Shown here one piece after another: positions 23,591 through 30,163 of a stretch of 37,826 nt of DNA. The notes beneath the pieces were generated by a model. The model searched no databases. It was not told the origin of the DNA and was given only the letters and a program-made list of their open reading frames with translations. Within the stretch, counting starts at the first letter, position 1. Every line of letters starts with the position of its first letter. Source of the DNA: Candidatus Uhrbacteria bacterium RIFCSPHIGHO2_02_FULL_46_47 (GTDB lineage: Bacteria > Patescibacteriota > Patescibacteriia > GWA2-47-26); the NCBI GenBank assembly GCA_001790815.1, contig MGDU01000002.1:1-37826 (forward strand). Reading direction: 5' to 3'. The translations under genes and the position numbers were made by a program.

Positions 23591-23594
23591 AACC

Positions 23595-24014
23595 ATGCGC
23601 AACGTGTTCATCGCCATCATGTTCCTCGCCGCCTGCGCCACCGCACCGACGACACACCCGACAACGCCCACGCCAATGCAAAACGTTGGAGACTCAGATG
23701 TCGCCTGCCGAAACCGAGTCGACTCGAAAGAAGAGGTCATCCTCGAAGGTAGGAAGTACACGCTTTTCCACGAGGTTACCCCCGGCACGTTTTCTCTGGA
23801 TCGAATGACGATCGAGGAGTTCCCAGAGAGGTTCTGGAGGGGCGAACGGATCTACATGAGAGGTGAGACGTCCGAAGCGATCGTTAATATTTCGCGTACC
23901 ATCCCCCATTCGAGACCGAGCAATGACCTATCTACCATCTTCTTCGAGGTAAAGGTCGTCGCCGGCAAACTTCCGAAGAGTGGCCCGATCTTCATCCAAC
24001 GAATCCGCTACTAG
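23595..24014 (+). CDS. Small lipoprotein, 139 residues, accessory island
   Basis: The N-terminus MRNVFIAIMFLAAC is a short lipoprotein signal with lipobox LAAC (Cys14), followed by a Thr/Pro linker (APTTHPTTPTP). The mature domain has mostly beta-type sequence (RKYTLFHEVTPGTF, RIYMRGETSEAIVNISRTIP, FFEVKVVAGKLPKSG). No family recognised. The ATG has AAGGAGGG 4-5 nt upstream, within a hairpin. Codons are C/G-ending like the two small genes before it. It is the last gene of the likely island transcript and is followed by a long A/T hairpin at 24075-24106. Confidence 0.65.
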   Translation: MRNVFIAIMFLAACATAPTTHPTTPTPMQNVGDSDVACRNRVDSKEEVILEGRKYTLFHEVTPGTFSLDRMTIEEFPERFWRGERIYMRGETSEAIVNISRTIPHSRPSNDLSTIFFEVKVVAGKLPKSGPIFIQRIRY

Positions 24015-24074
24015 CCCAAAAACGTTCCCTGGTCTTCGCGACGGTACCAGTTCAATCAAACCCGTCGCAATTCC

Positions 24075-24106
24075 TTTTAAACACACAATTACTTGTGTAT
24101 TTAAAA
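24075..24106 (+). terminator. Hairpin at the end of the island, possible terminator
   Basis: TTTTAAA, ACACAA, loop TTAC, TTGTGT, TTTAAAA: 13 of 14 bp with T-rich ends. It lacks a GC-rich stem, so termination is uncertain. Confidence 0.4.
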
Positions 24107-24110
24107 TGAG

Positions 24111-24139
24111 TTGACATAGTTTTCCGTGTATTCTACACT
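24111..24139 (+). promoter_or_regulatory. Promoter of the structured RNA before ftsK
   Basis: TTGACA at 24111-24116, exactly 17 nt, TACACT at 24134-24139. Predicted start near 24146. Confidence 0.75.
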
Positions 24140-24145
24140 ATCTCC

Positions 24146-24382
24146 ATCTTGAGCGTCTTTGAAATGGAACAGCATAGTACCTTCTTGACTCATTTGCGAG
24201 CCGGGATTTTGTACATAAAGACCTCGACAGATTCAAGGTCGTTCGCCTATATGGAAGCCTTTCACGCAAGTGAGGGAGTTTCTCGCGGCGGACAAATCTC
24301 TCTCCTCGCCTTTAATCTTCGCGGTCTGCTGTTCCGCTTTGAAGACACTGGACAAAACCCTTGATGAGCAAGGGCTTTTTTG
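24146..24382 (+). ncRNA. Probable structured small RNA of about 237 nt, 6S-like architecture
   Basis: It is bounded by a consensus promoter and an intrinsic terminator. The ends pair over a long distance: GTCTT and GGAACAGCA near 24155-24174 with TGCTGTTCC and AAGAC near 24328-24347, separated by a 6x6 internal loop. Inside are GACCT/AGGTC, CTTTCAC-GCAA-GTGAGGG (a GNRA-loop hairpin) and GCGAG..GGATTTTGT pairing with ACAAATC..CTCGC. A rod with a closing stem and a large interior bubble is the layout of 6S RNA, which mimics an open promoter and binds RNA polymerase. No sequence signature proves this. The 71-codon ORF inside has no ribosome site. Confidence 0.55.
24356..24382 (+). terminator. 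Intrinsic terminator before ftsK
   Basis: CCCTTG, ATGAG, CAAGGG, then CTTTTTTG. It closes the RNA at 24146-24382. The -35 of the ftsK promoter lies in its left arm and loop. Confidence 0.85.
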
Positions 24383-24389
24383 TTATAAT
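24361..24389 (+). promoter_or_regulatory. Leaderless promoter of ftsK
   Basis: TTGATG at 24361-24366, 17 nt, TATAAT at 24384-24389; the ATG is at 24396, just where transcription should start. Confidence 0.65.
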
Positions 24390-24395
24390 AATGTT

Positions 24396-26510
24396 ATGTC
24401 AAAACGCCGCCGCAAATCCCAACCTCCTCCGCTTATCCAGCCCGAATCGCGCCGGGAAATTGTCATGATTTTTTTGTTTACTTTGGCCGGACTATTCCTT
24501 CTTTCATATTTTGGCATTGCCGGGCAAGCCGGAACATTTATTGACAGCGCGCTTAAAGGATTTTTGGGAATATTGCGGCCAGCCCTTCCGCTTGCCATCA
24601 TTGCCGCCGGCGCGTTTTTTGGAAGCACTAAGCCGCGCGGCGCCGCTATTTTTGGCAGTATTTTATTTCTTGCCAGCACCGCCGGGCTTTTGCATCTTAT
24701 TGAATATCCCGGGGAAGCCGGAATAAAGGCCGTGGCGCAAGGATTGGGCGGCGGTTATGTAGGGCTTTTTCTGGCCTACCCGCTTTTTCAAATTTTTGGA
24801 CCTTGGGCTGGCTTGATAATTCTCACGGCCCTGCTTTTGGTTTCACTTTCGCTAATTTTTTCCGCGCCGCTTACCGCGTTTCTTTCATCCGGGCATAAAG
24901 CTTTGCGCGCTATTGGTAAACTCAGCGCGTTTTTTGTGCGCTTATTTACTCGACCAAAAATTCATGGTGAATATGAAGATAAACCAGTACAGCAGGAATT
25001 GGAATTTGAGGAACATACGATTGCAGAACCAGAAAAAGAGGCAAAACCACAGATTGGGGAAAACACAAATAACACTGATACATCCATAGAATCTGTGCCA
25101 AAAATATCTGTGGCTCCGCGCCGTCGCCTTGGACGCATTGAATTGCCGCTTGATCTTTTGGAAAAAAATGGGAGTAAACCGGTTTCTGGAAATATTCGCG
25201 AGCGCCAAGAAATAATTGAAAAAACCCTTAAAAATTTTGGCATTGATGTTGATATGGGGGATGTTTCGGTTGGCCCAACGGTTACGCAGTATACTTTGCG
25301 GCCGGCTGACGGGGTAAAACTTGCGGCAATAACCGCTCTTTCCAATGACTTGGCCCTTGCTCTGGCCGCGCATCCCATTCGCATTGAAGCCCCAATTCCA
25401 GGCAAATCTCTGGTTGGCATTGAAGTGCCTAATGAGCAAGTTGGCGCCGTGCGCTTGCGCGAAATTTTAGAGTCGCCAGAATGGCAAAAGCGCGCCTCGC
25501 CATTAAACATTGTGCTGGGTCGTGATGTTTCAGGAAAACCTTGGTGCGCGGATTTGCCGCGCATGCCGCACCTCCTGGTTGCGGGCTCAACTGGCTCGGG
25601 GAAAACCGTGTGTTTGAATACCATTATTCTTTCCCTACTTTATCAAAATAGTCCGGATGATTTAAAACTAATGCTTATTGACCCCAAGCGAGTGGAGCTT
25701 CCGGCCTACAACGGCATTCCGCATTTGATCAGTCCAGTTATTACGGATGTAAAACAAACTGTGCAGGCCTTGCGCTGGGCTATTATGGAAATGGAAAGGC
25801 GTTTTGAAACTTTGTCCGACTCCGGCTCGCGCGATATAAAAAGTTTTAATGAAGGACATCCGGCTGAGGAACGCATGCCGTACCTTGTGATTGTCGTTGA
25901 TGAGCTGGCGGATCTGATGGTTGCCGCGGCCTCCGAAGTGGAAGGATCAATTATCCGCTTAGCACAAATGGCGCGGGCAGTTGGCATTCATCTTATTTTA
26001 GCCACCCAGCGTCCTTCAGTTGACGTTATTACCGGACTTATCAAAGCCAACATTACCTCGCGCATTGCGTTTTCGGTTGCCTCACTGATTGATTCGCGCA
26101 CCATTCTTGATACCTCCGGCGCGGAAAAACTTTTAGGGCGCGGCGACATGTTATTTATCAACTCCGAGCTGGGCAAACCCAAACGTTTGCAAGGCGCTTA
26201 TATTTCCGAACAAGAAATCCGACGCGTAGTTGAATATTTGAAAAAAGCCGGGTCTCCGGAATATCTTGATCTGCAAGTACAAAGCAGTTTGGCCATGACT
26301 CCAGCCGGAGGCAGTAGCGATGAAAATGACGACTTGCTTCCGGAGGCCAAAGATATTATTTTGCAAGCTGGCAAAGCCTCGGCATCACTGCTTCAGCGCC
26401 GTTTAAAAGTCGGCTATGCCCGCGCCGCACGCATGCTTGATCTTCTTGAAGCCGAAGGCTTTATTGGCCCTGGCGAAGGCGCTAAACCGCGAGAAATACT
26501 AGCCCCGTAG
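24396..26510 (+). CDS. ftsK: DNA translocase FtsK/SpoIIIE
   Basis: A 704-residue septal DNA pump that clears chromosome ends during division. The N-terminus has four membrane helices (about 24-185; EIVMIFLFTLAGLFLLSYF and following). A linker follows, then the motor: beta domain from about 265, Walker A AGSTGSGKTVCLNTI, Walker B YLVIVVDELADLM, and ATQRPSVDVITGLIKANI. The C-terminal winged-helix gamma domain starts near 635 (LLPEAKDIILQAGKASASLLQRRLKVGYARAARMLD, a DNA-orienting domain). The ATG at 24396 (MSKRRRKSQ) was chosen over an upstream TTG that lies in the RNA gene. A CACAGAT repeat sits in frame in the linker, and the last codons are in a hairpin at 26499-26537. Confidence 0.95.
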   Translation: MSKRRRKSQPPPLIQPESRREIVMIFLFTLAGLFLLSYFGIAGQAGTFIDSALKGFLGILRPALPLAIIAAGAFFGSTKPRGAAIFGSILFLASTAGLLHLIEYPGEAGIKAVAQGLGGGYVGLFLAYPLFQIFGPWAGLIILTALLLVSLSLIFSAPLTAFLSSGHKALRAIGKLSAFFVRLFTRPKIHGEYEDKPVQQELEFEEHTIAEPEKEAKPQIGENTNNTDTSIESVPKISVAPRRRLGRIELPLDLLEKNGSKPVSGNIRERQEIIEKTLKNFGIDVDMGDVSVGPTVTQYTLRPADGVKLAAITALSNDLALALAAHPIRIEAPIPGKSLVGIEVPNEQVGAVRLREILESPEWQKRASPLNIVLGRDVSGKPWCADLPRMPHLLVAGSTGSGKTVCLNTIILSLLYQNSPDDLKLMLIDPKRVELPAYNGIPHLISPVITDVKQTVQALRWAIMEMERRFETLSDSGSRDIKSFNEGHPAEERMPYLVIVVDELADLMVAAASEVEGSIIRLAQMARAVGIHLILATQRPSVDVITGLIKANITSRIAFSVASLIDSRTILDTSGAEKLLGRGDMLFINSELGKPKRLQGAYISEQEIRRVVEYLKKAGSPEYLDLQVQSSLAMTPAGGSSDENDDLLPEAKDIILQAGKASASLLQRRLKVGYARAARMLDLLEAEGFIGPGEGAKPREILAP
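25045..25115 (+). repeat. CACAGAT-family repeat in frame in the ftsK linker
   Basis: AACCACAGAT (25045) and ATCTGTGGCT (ending 25115) are inverted arms with 8 perfect core base pairs (CCACAGAT/ATCTGTGG). ACACAAATAACACTGAT and GAATCTGTG lie between. It encodes about 24 residues (PQIGENTNNTDTSIESVPK) and matches the element between rpsA and ftsH. Confidence 0.7.
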
Positions 26511-26537
26511 TGAAGCTTCACTCTACTACAGGGCTAG
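26499..26537. repeat. Hairpin at the ftsK 3' end
   Basis: CTAGCCC and GGGCTAG enclose AGTGAAGCTTCACT. The last sense codons (CTA GCC CCG) and stop TAG of ftsK lie in it. It shares CCCCGTAGTGAA with the stem at 23127 in the island. There is no U-tract, so it is not a standard terminator. Confidence 0.55.
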
Positions 26538-26573
26538 CGCCGAAAGATGGGGTATGATAGGATAGTAAAATAT

Positions 26574-26936
26574 ATGACGATTGGCCGCGTAGTTACGCTT
26601 GTCTTTATCCTTACAGTTTTGGGCTATATTGGAAGTCATCTTAGGAGTCTTCTGGCGCCGCCGCCCCTTGAGCTTGCCTCGCCGCTTCAGGGACTGACAA
26701 CTTCAAATAATATTATTGAAATAAAAGGGAAAACGCTTCCGGGCGCAACCGTAGAAATCAATGGAAGTCCACTGACGACTCTAACGGACGGCCAGTTTAG
26801 CCATCTGCTTGTGTTAAATGGCGGAATCAATACTATTGTGGTCAGCGCGAAAAAACGTTATAGCAGACCAACCGTTATTCAACGTCAAATCTTTATTCTT
26901 GAAGGAGGAAAAATATCTTATGGCCCGTCAATCTGA
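26574..26936 (+). CDS. Anchored protein with an Ig-like/glucodextranase-B-like domain
   Basis: A 120-residue protein with one N-terminal helix (about 5-24, [18 protein letters not shown]). An extracytoplasmic domain follows, with the repeat-type pattern [20 protein letters not shown]...[20 protein letters not shown], as in glucodextranase B-like or bacterial Ig-like modules. These usually aid adhesion or carbohydrate binding. The ATG at 26574 gives a sensible signal anchor; 26547 is also possible. A TATGAT at 26552-26557 could be its -10. Its end overlaps the recA start by 17 nt in another frame, and the recA ribosome site lies inside it. Confidence 0.7.
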   Translation: MTIGRVVTLVFILTVLGYIGSHLRSLLAPPPLELASPLQGLTTSNNIIEIKGKTLPGATVEINGSPLTTLTDGQFSHLLVLNGGINTIVVSAKKRYSRPTVIQRQIFILEGGKISYGPSI

Positions 26937-27984
26937 CGCACTTAAAGAAAAACTTAAAGCCGCGCAAGAAGCGGTTTCTTCAATTAAAGAAAAGTTCGGG
27001 GAAGGATCAATAATGAAACTTGGCGATGCCCGAAAAATGGCAATTGAGTCAATCCCAACCGGTTGCTTATCGCTGGATATCGCGCTGGGGGTTGGCGGAG
27101 TTCCGCGCGGACGCATTATTGAAATCTACGGACCGGAGTCCTCCGGAAAAACTACTTTGGCCCAGCACATTGTGGCGGAAGTTCAAAAACTGGGCGGGAT
27201 CGCGGCGTTTGTTGACGCGGAACACGCCCTTGACCCCGAGTATGCTAAAAAAATCGGCGTGCGCGTGGAGGACATGCTAATTTCCCAGCCGGATAATGGC
27301 GAACAAGCTCTGGATATTGTGGAGACACTGGTGCGATCCGGCGCGGTTGATGTAATTGTGGTGGATTCGGTCGCGGCGCTTACCCCCAAGGCGGAAATTG
27401 AAGGCGAAATGGGCGACTCGCACATGGGATTGCAAGCGCGTCTGATGTCGCAAGCTCTTCGCAAACTTACCGGCATTATTTCAAAATCAAATACCTGCCT
27501 TATTTTCATCAACCAAATCCGCATGAAAATTGGAGTGATGTTTGGCAACCCGGAAACCACCACCGGCGGAAATGCCTTAAAATTTTACTGCTCCATTCGC
27601 ATTGACGTGCGCCGCGCCGCGCAAATCAAGCAAGGCGATATGATTATTGGCAATCGCGTCAAAGCCAAGGTGGTAAAAAACAAAGTGGCGGCGCCTTTTC
27701 GCTTTACCGAATTTGATATTATGTACAATGAAGGAATTTCCATTCCGGGAGATGTGCTGGATACCGCGGTTGTCTACGGCGTGGTGGACAAATCCGGAAA
27801 CTCTTATATCTTTGACGGCTCGCGTCTAGGGGTTGGCCGGGAAACCGCGAAAAAATTCCTTAAAGACACCCCGGCAACTCTTGCCTCCATCCGCGCCAAA
27901 GTTTTGGAAGCGGTGCAAGAAAAAGAGCACGCGGTGATTGAACCGGAAGAAGCCCTGGCGGGAGTTGGAGCAGAGGTAGAATAG
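26920..27984 (+). CDS. recA: Recombinase RecA
   Basis: A 354-residue recombinase for homologous repair and strand exchange. It shows Walker [12 protein letters not shown] (about 67-77), [17 protein letters not shown], Walker [11 protein letters not shown] and loop 1/2 region [24 protein letters not shown]. It continues through [25 protein letters not shown] to a short acidic tail ([14 protein letters not shown]). The ATG at 26920 has GAAGGAGG 11 nt upstream, the strongest ribosome site among host genes here; the upstream start at 26818 would run through the previous gene. The stop TAG abuts the repeat that fills the gap to efp. Confidence 0.97.
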   Translation: MARQSDALKEKLKAAQEAVSSIKEKFGEGSIMKLGDARKMAIESIPTGCLSLDIALGVGGVPRGRIIEIYGPESSGKTTLAQHIVAEVQKLGGIAAFVDAEHALDPEYAKKIGVRVEDMLISQPDNGEQALDIVETLVRSGAVDVIVVDSVAALTPKAEIEGEMGDSHMGLQARLMSQALRKLTGIISKSNTCLIFINQIRMKIGVMFGNPETTTGGNALKFYCSIRIDVRRAAQIKQGDMIIGNRVKAKVVKNKVAAPFRFTEFDIMYNEGISIPGDVLDTAVVYGVVDKSGNSYIFDGSRLGVGRETAKKFLKDTPATLASIRAKVLEAVQEKEHAVIEPEEALAGVGAEVE

Positions 27985-28080
27985 TATGTAGTATGTAGTG
28001 GGTGGTATGTAGACAAAAAGGCGGCTAGCCGCCTTTTTGTTGCTTTCTATGTTTCTACCTACTACGTACTACGTTCTACA
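27981..28080. repeat. TACTAC-family inverted repeat filling the recA-efp gap
   Basis: Left: TAGTATGTAGTATGTAG and GGTATGTAG. Right: CTACCTACTACGTACTAC and TTCTACATAC. The two sides are inverted copies around the terminator 28015-28038. The recA stop TAG and the efp stop TAG both lie at its edges. The same units are in frame in the methyltransferase at 31831 and 32558. Confidence 0.75.
28015..28038. terminator. Bidirectional terminator between recA and efp
   Basis: AAAAAGGCGGCT then its exact reverse complement: a perfect 24-nt palindrome with a GC core and A/T tails on both sides, between convergent genes. Confidence 0.9.
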
Positions 28081-28625
28081 TACTCCCCCGTATCCGTATT
28101 GATAATCACCAGATCCCCTTCTTTAATAAACATCGGCGCGCGGACTTTCAGGCCGTTTTCCAGCACAATTTCCTTGGTTACATTGCCGGAAGTATCCCCT
28201 TTGACTGCCGGCGGCGCCTCCGTTACTTTGAGCGTTACTTTTTTGGGAAAATCCACGGTAATCGGCGTGCCGCTCTCGTCCACCAAAAGCGTTACTTCCA
28301 CTCCTTCTTTCAAAAATTTTGCCGCCTCGCCAACAACATCCGGCCCAATTGAAAACTGCTCGTAGGTTTTCATGTCCATGAAAGTATGTTCGGCAGGAGT
28401 CCCGTACAGATACTGCACTTTTTTGCGCTCCATTTCCACAAACTCCACGGCCTCATCGGATTTAAAAGTATTTTCTACCACTTTGCCGGTCTTTAAGGCT
28501 TTAAGTTTTGAACGCACAAAGGCCGAGCCCTTGCCTGGGTTTACATGCTGAAAATCAACTACCAAATGTGGCTCATTTTTATAATTGATGATAAGCCCTC
28601 GTGAAATTTCATTTGCTTTGGACAT
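28062..28625 (-). CDS. efp: Translation elongation factor P
   Basis: A 187-residue EF-P that rescues ribosomes stalled at polyproline. Three beta-barrel domains: KOW-like N-terminus (about 1-65), OB domain II (about 66-128) and C-terminal OB domain (about 129-187). The tip loop is NPGKGSAF with Lys32, the position modified by EpmA in E. coli (Lys34). The last residues EYVERST replace the usual GEYVSR end; the codons GAA CGT AGT ACG TAG come from the TACTAC repeat. The ATG at 28625 (MSKANEISRG) was chosen; 28646 would add seven poorly placed residues. Promoter at 28684-28712. The upstream gene is its probable modifying enzyme. Confidence 0.95.
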   Translation of the reverse strand: MSKANEISRGLIINYKNEPHLVVDFQHVNPGKGSAFVRSKLKALKTGKVVENTFKSDEAVEFVEMERKKVQYLYGTPAEHTFMDMKTYEQFSIGPDVVGEAAKFLKEGVEVTLLVDESGTPITVDFPKKVTLKVTEAPPAVKGDTSGNVTKEIVLENGLKVRAPMFIKEGDLVIINTDTGEYVERST

Positions 28626-28683
28626 AAATATAATGCCAATATACAAATTTCATGCCAATCTACGAATTGCGAATAATGTGGAC

Positions 28684-28712
28684 ACTGTACATGAATATGC
28701 GATTTTTGACAA
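28684..28712 (-). promoter_or_regulatory. sigma70-type promoter of efp
   Basis: Minus strand: TTGTCA at 28712-28707, 17 nt, TACAGT at 28689-28684. It gives efp a promoter of its own despite being last in the rpsF row. Confidence 0.55.
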
Positions 28713-28723
28713 GTATATATGTT

Positions 28724-28829
28724 GTAGTCGCAGGTCTTCAGCCTGCGCAATTGTAGCGCGGGGTTTTATGCCCCGCTAAGATTGCGGCACACAAGGTGCC
28801 GCGCTACGCAACCTAAAGAGTTGCGGCTA
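28724..28829. repeat. Array of hairpin repeats between epmA and efp
   Basis: Consecutive hairpins each about 20-30 nt: CGCAGG/CCTGCG, GCGGGG/CCCCGC around TTTTAT, GCGGCAC/GTGCCGC around ACAAG, and CGCAAC/GTTGCG around CTAAAGA. Units are separated by GTAG or TAGCG. The epmA stop TAG forms the outer edge of the array. A related unit lies between trxA and trxB. Confidence 0.75.
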
Positions 28830-29942
28830 CATTTTTTTAAATATTTCGCTTGCCGGAAACGCCAGCACATCCTCAATTCGCGCGGCATTTGTTAAAAGCA
28901 TTACCAAACGATCCACGCCAAAGGCAATTCCGGACGAGGGCGGCATGTGGCCAACCGCGTCCAGAAAATCCTCATCCAAGGGAATGGGTTCTTTGCCCAA
29001 TTGTTTGCGCAGTTTCTGCTCTTCTATAAATCTACGGCGTTGCTCTTGTGCATCATTAAGCTCTGAAAATGCATTACCAAGTTCTATGCCGGCAATATAG
29101 ACCTCAAACCGCTCTGCCACCCCTTCACCGGTCCTTCGTCCTTCCTCTCCCTCAGGGAGAGGAACCTGTTTTTCCCCCTCTCCCTTTATGGGAGAGGGTT
29201 GGGGTGAGGGTTTTAGCCGCGCCAGCGCGGCCATAGATACTGGATAATCATACAAAATGGTTGGCTTTGGATATCCAAGCTTTGGCTCTATTTCATTTAA
29301 AAATATCTTGAAAAATAAATCATCATAGGTATCATTGGCTTTTACCGCGTATCCACGCTCCCCACACAAACGACTCAAATATGTGCGATCGCAAATAGTT
29401 GAGCCGTTTGAAATGTGGGCGTATTTCTCCCACGCCTGCTGCATGGTCAGCCGCTCCCATGGAGAAGAAAGATCAATCATCTTTCCCTGATACTCAGTTG
29501 CTTCAATGTTTTTATGTCCTAGTGCGTTGATGACATAGGTTACCATCTTCTCGACATCTTCCATAATCAAATAGTAGTCCGCGTTCGCGCGGTACCATTC
29601 AAGCATGGTAAATTCCGGGTTATGCAATCCGCCAAAATGCTCGCCGGCGCGAAACGCGCGGGTAATTTCAAAAGTTTTTTCAAATCCCGCGGCCAACAAT
29701 TTTTTATGACTATACTCCGGCGAGGTAATTAAATATCCTTGTTTGCGGTGGCCCTGCTCATCCCAAAATTCTATTTTGAACGGATTTAAATATGGCTCTT
29801 GGCCGGCCGACGGCACAACTATCGGCGTTTCCACTTCCAAAAATCCCTCTTTAATAAAAAACTCGCGGATGAGTTGTACAATCCGCGCGCGCGTCTTTAA
29901 CCTTTCTTGTAGTTGTTTATCCTGCAACCTTTTCCATGACAT
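28827..29942 (-). CDS. epmA: EF-P--lysine ligase EpmA (GenX/PoxA), with in-frame repeat
   Basis: A 371-residue class II lysyl-tRNA-synthetase-like enzyme without the N-terminal anticodon-binding domain. It therefore matches EpmA, which lysylates EF-P, rather than LysS. Class II motifs: motif 2 region FEITRAFRAGEHFGGLHNPEFTMLEWYR and motif 3 GIAFGVDRLVML. EpmA-like blocks: TSPEYSHKKLLAAG and AERFEVYIAGIELGNAFSEL. It lies 3 nt after rpsR and directly before efp. A family A element inserts about 31 residues at 243-274 (KPSPQPSPIKGEG...), between LARL and AERFEVY. EpmB, which makes beta-lysine, is not in the window. Alternative: a truncated LysS; the neighbour efp argues against it. Confidence 0.88.
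   Translation of the reverse strand: MSWKRLQDKQLQERLKTRARIVQLIREFFIKEGFLEVETPIVVPSAGQEPYLNPFKIEFWDEQGHRKQGYLITSPEYSHKKLLAAGFEKTFEITRAFRAGEHFGGLHNPEFTMLEWYRANADYYLIMEDVEKMVTYVINALGHKNIEATEYQGKMIDLSSPWERLTMQQAWEKYAHISNGSTICDRTYLSRLCGERGYAVKANDTYDDLFFKIFLNEIEPKLGYPKPTILYDYPVSMAALARLKPSPQPSPIKGEGEKQVPLPEGEEGRRTGEGVAERFEVYIAGIELGNAFSELNDAQEQRRRFIEEQKLRKQLGKEPIPLDEDFLDAVGHMPPSSGIAFGVDRLVMLLTNAARIEDVLAFPASEIFKKM
29119..29212 (-). repeat. Family A palindromic element in frame in epmA
   Basis: On the gene strand: CCCTCACCCCAACCCTCTCCC-type start, hairpin with ATAAA, then a second hairpin CTCTCCC/GGGAGAG around CTGAG and a GGTGAAGGGG end. It encodes PSPQPSPIKGEG and then PLPEGEEGRRTGEG, in the same frame as the trxB copy. 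Confidence 0.85.
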
Positions 29943-29945
29943 ACC

Positions 29946-30161
29946 TTATTCCGGCATATAGGGCATCAAGGCCAGTGTGCGCGCGTGCTTGATTGCTCGG
30001 GCAACTTTGCGCTGATGTTTGGCACAAAGACCGGATCTTCGCTGAGGCATAATCTTCATGCCAGCGGAAACAAAACGCTTGAGTAAATTTACGTCCTTAA
30101 AATCAGGACCGGTACTATTATTCACGCAAAAATAACATGGTTTTTCTTGAATTGATGCCAT
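29946..30161 (-). CDS. rpsR: 30S ribosomal protein S18
   Basis: A 71-residue S18 with CYFC at 9-12 and a later GLCAKHQR, which makes a zinc-binding (C+) form. Conserved core: FKDVNLLKRFVSAGMKIMPQRRSGLCAKHQRKVARAIKHARTLALMPY, read here in parts. It is the third gene of rpsF-ssb-rpsR, the standard bacterial order, 2 nt after ssb and 3 nt before epmA. Confidence 0.95.
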   Translation of the reverse strand: MASIQEKPCYFCVNNSTGPDFKDVNLLKRFVSAGMKIMPQRRSGLCAKHQRKVARAIKHARTLALMPYMPE

Positions 30162-30163
30162 AA

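Larger units (their letters stand above)
22984..23594 (+). ncRNA. Structured noncoding segment B, nested hairpins
   Basis: No gene in 611 nt, but a chain of nested inverted repeats: 23003-23042 (11 of 12 bp), 23041-23086 (46-nt near-palindrome, 20 of 23 pairs), and 23086-23120 (AGAAACGA/TCGTTTCT). A long-range stem 23126-23146/23280-23300 encloses 23142-23162 and the 36-nt palindrome 23168-23203. Then come 23300-23318/23368-23386 (16 of 19), 23409-23430/23505-23526 enclosing the perfect 28-nt palindrome 23443-23470, then GCGAC..CCC/GGG..GTCGC (23551-23575), and GCCCT-AAGG-AGGGC at the next gene's ribosome site. Apart from a few shared bases where neighbouring stems abut, the helices are compatible without pseudoknots. 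No promoter was seen inside, so it is probably transcribed from 22010. Confidence 0.5.
24015..24395. other. Intergenic region with palindrome, promoter, RNA and terminator
   Basis: This 381-nt stretch has no supported protein gene. In order it holds CTGGT/ACCAG and GCGACGG/CCGTCGC pairings (24031-24067), the hairpin 24075-24106, a promoter, a probable structured RNA, its terminator, and the leaderless ftsK promoter. Confidence 0.75.

Noticed and set aside
22984-23594. Integron cassette array with attC sites
   Set aside because: Small genes separated by palindromes suggested it, but the palindromes lack the paired RYYYAAC and GTTRRRY core sites in attC order and no integrase is present.
24149-24364. 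71-codon TTG-started ORF between the promoter and terminator before ftsK
   Set aside because: No ribosome site, starts almost at the predicted transcript start and ends inside the terminator; the sequence pairs as RNA over its whole length.
22009-24395. RNase P RNA, tmRNA, SRP RNA or group II intron
   Set aside because: The conserved P4 core, the tRNA-like end, the SRP apical loop and domain V were looked for by eye on both strands and not found. A covariance search would be decisive.
28827-29942. Lysyl-tRNA synthetase LysS
   Set aside because: The anticodon-binding N-terminal domain is missing and the blocks and efp neighbour fit EpmA better.
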